Origin: Diphasiastrum complanatum
Taxonomy: Eukaryota > Streptophyta > Lycopodiopsida > Lycopodiales > Lycopodiaceae
Assembly (NCBI GenBank): GCA_029204225.1
Contig: CM055092.1
Coordinates: 78,442,527 to 78,502,526, forward strand
DNA length: 60,000 bases
Direction: 5' to 3'
Below the pieces are notes generated by a model that made no database searches, was not told the DNA's origin, and saw nothing but the letters and a program-made list of their open reading frames with translations. Shown here piece by piece: positions 59,408 to 60,000 of this stretch. Numbering within the stretch: position 1 is the first letter of the stretch; every line of letters begins with the position of its first letter. Position numbers and translations under genes: made by a program.

Positions 59408-60000
59408 ACCAAGAGAAAATCCGCATTTTTTGGTAGTGCAAACATCAAACCAAGGAACATATTGTACATGAATATTTTGTTGATGATTCCGTATAGTCTT
59501 CCTTTTATAAAACAATTTTTTTTGCCAAAATGATGTCATTGACTTCGTTAATAGAAGCAGTTTGATTGCTACAACAATGATAGCAACAATAATCTGTGTG
59601 AAGATAAGTGTATACGAGTTAAAGATTGGTCTGTTGGGTGCCAAGTGAATGAACTGGAAAAAGGGAAACGGTAGTTCCTTCCTTTTATCGAACTTCCTCA
59701 TATAAAAAGCTAGACTCAGAGTTAGAGGTAGTAGTAACATTCAAAAAGTTTACCGTATTGTCAATGGACTTGTTTTTGATGGTCAAGTATTCCAAAGGAT
59801 AAATCAATTTATCATTATCAACACGATTGTTCTTAATCTAAAAATAAAAGCGCAACCGAAGTATTAATAAAGCAAATGTCATCTATATACCAAAAGGTAT
59901 TCTTGAACACCCATAAATATTCAATTTTTCCAAGTCTGCCAAGTCTATTCATAAAATGTAATTCATAAACTGATAGGTACTAGTTACACCATGTAGGAGA

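Noticed and set aside
59336-59740. 134-codon minus-strand frame as a gene
   Set aside because: No known motif, no supporting neighbours, and it overlaps a hairpin and a GA array.

Overview
This window is nuclear DNA of a land plant, most likely one with a large, repeat-rich genome. The grounds are many Ty1/copia and Ty3/gypsy LTR retrotransposons whose primer-binding sites match the 3' end of plant initiator tRNA-Met (TGGTATCAGAGC), GT-AG introns, a plant-type NRT1/PTR transporter, and long GA/CT arrays. I cannot name the species. Only one gene looks intact: a five-exon NPF (NRT1/PTR family) transporter on the minus strand at 28664-31288, closest by motif to the NPF7 subgroup.

Layout. 1-5200: LTR and gag debris, then a disabled, intron-containing minus-strand gene (1967-5167). 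Its C-terminal half carries the DIPYG and LFSGRDTT motifs of a DNA N4C/N6A methyltransferase and its N-terminal half a weak ParB-like block. A second fragment of the same gene lies at 33340-33655. 5240-24215: a tight pile of truncated copia elements in both orientations (families A to E here), plus one gypsy reverse-transcriptase remnant. Many have internal deletions joining distant coding domains. 24400-31900: gene-poor DNA with the NPF gene and four copies of an unusually short (84-86 bp) tRNA-like SINE, each flanked by 16-19 bp target duplications. 33790-37010: compound microsatellites, a GC-rich minisatellite, a cluster of GCCACGCGTGGC-type palindromes, and nine TTCnnGAA sites in about 320 bp. 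37130-51606: a gypsy remnant followed by a three-level nest, in which copia G is split by gypsy-like element F (38813-49714), itself split by copia H (44183-48797, with both 265 bp LTRs and a near-matching target duplication). 54937-58585: a 1.3 kb inverted repeat around a 1.05 kb centre; part of the centre is homologous to 17640-18230.

Most coding sequence here is decayed transposon protein (gag, protease, integrase, reverse transcriptase, RNase H). The methyltransferase-like gene, the short SINE, the TTCnnGAA array and the large inverted repeat are the parts least explained by ordinary retrotransposon annotation. Boundaries without visible LTR ends, splice sites or target duplications are approximate, and all similarities were judged by reading.
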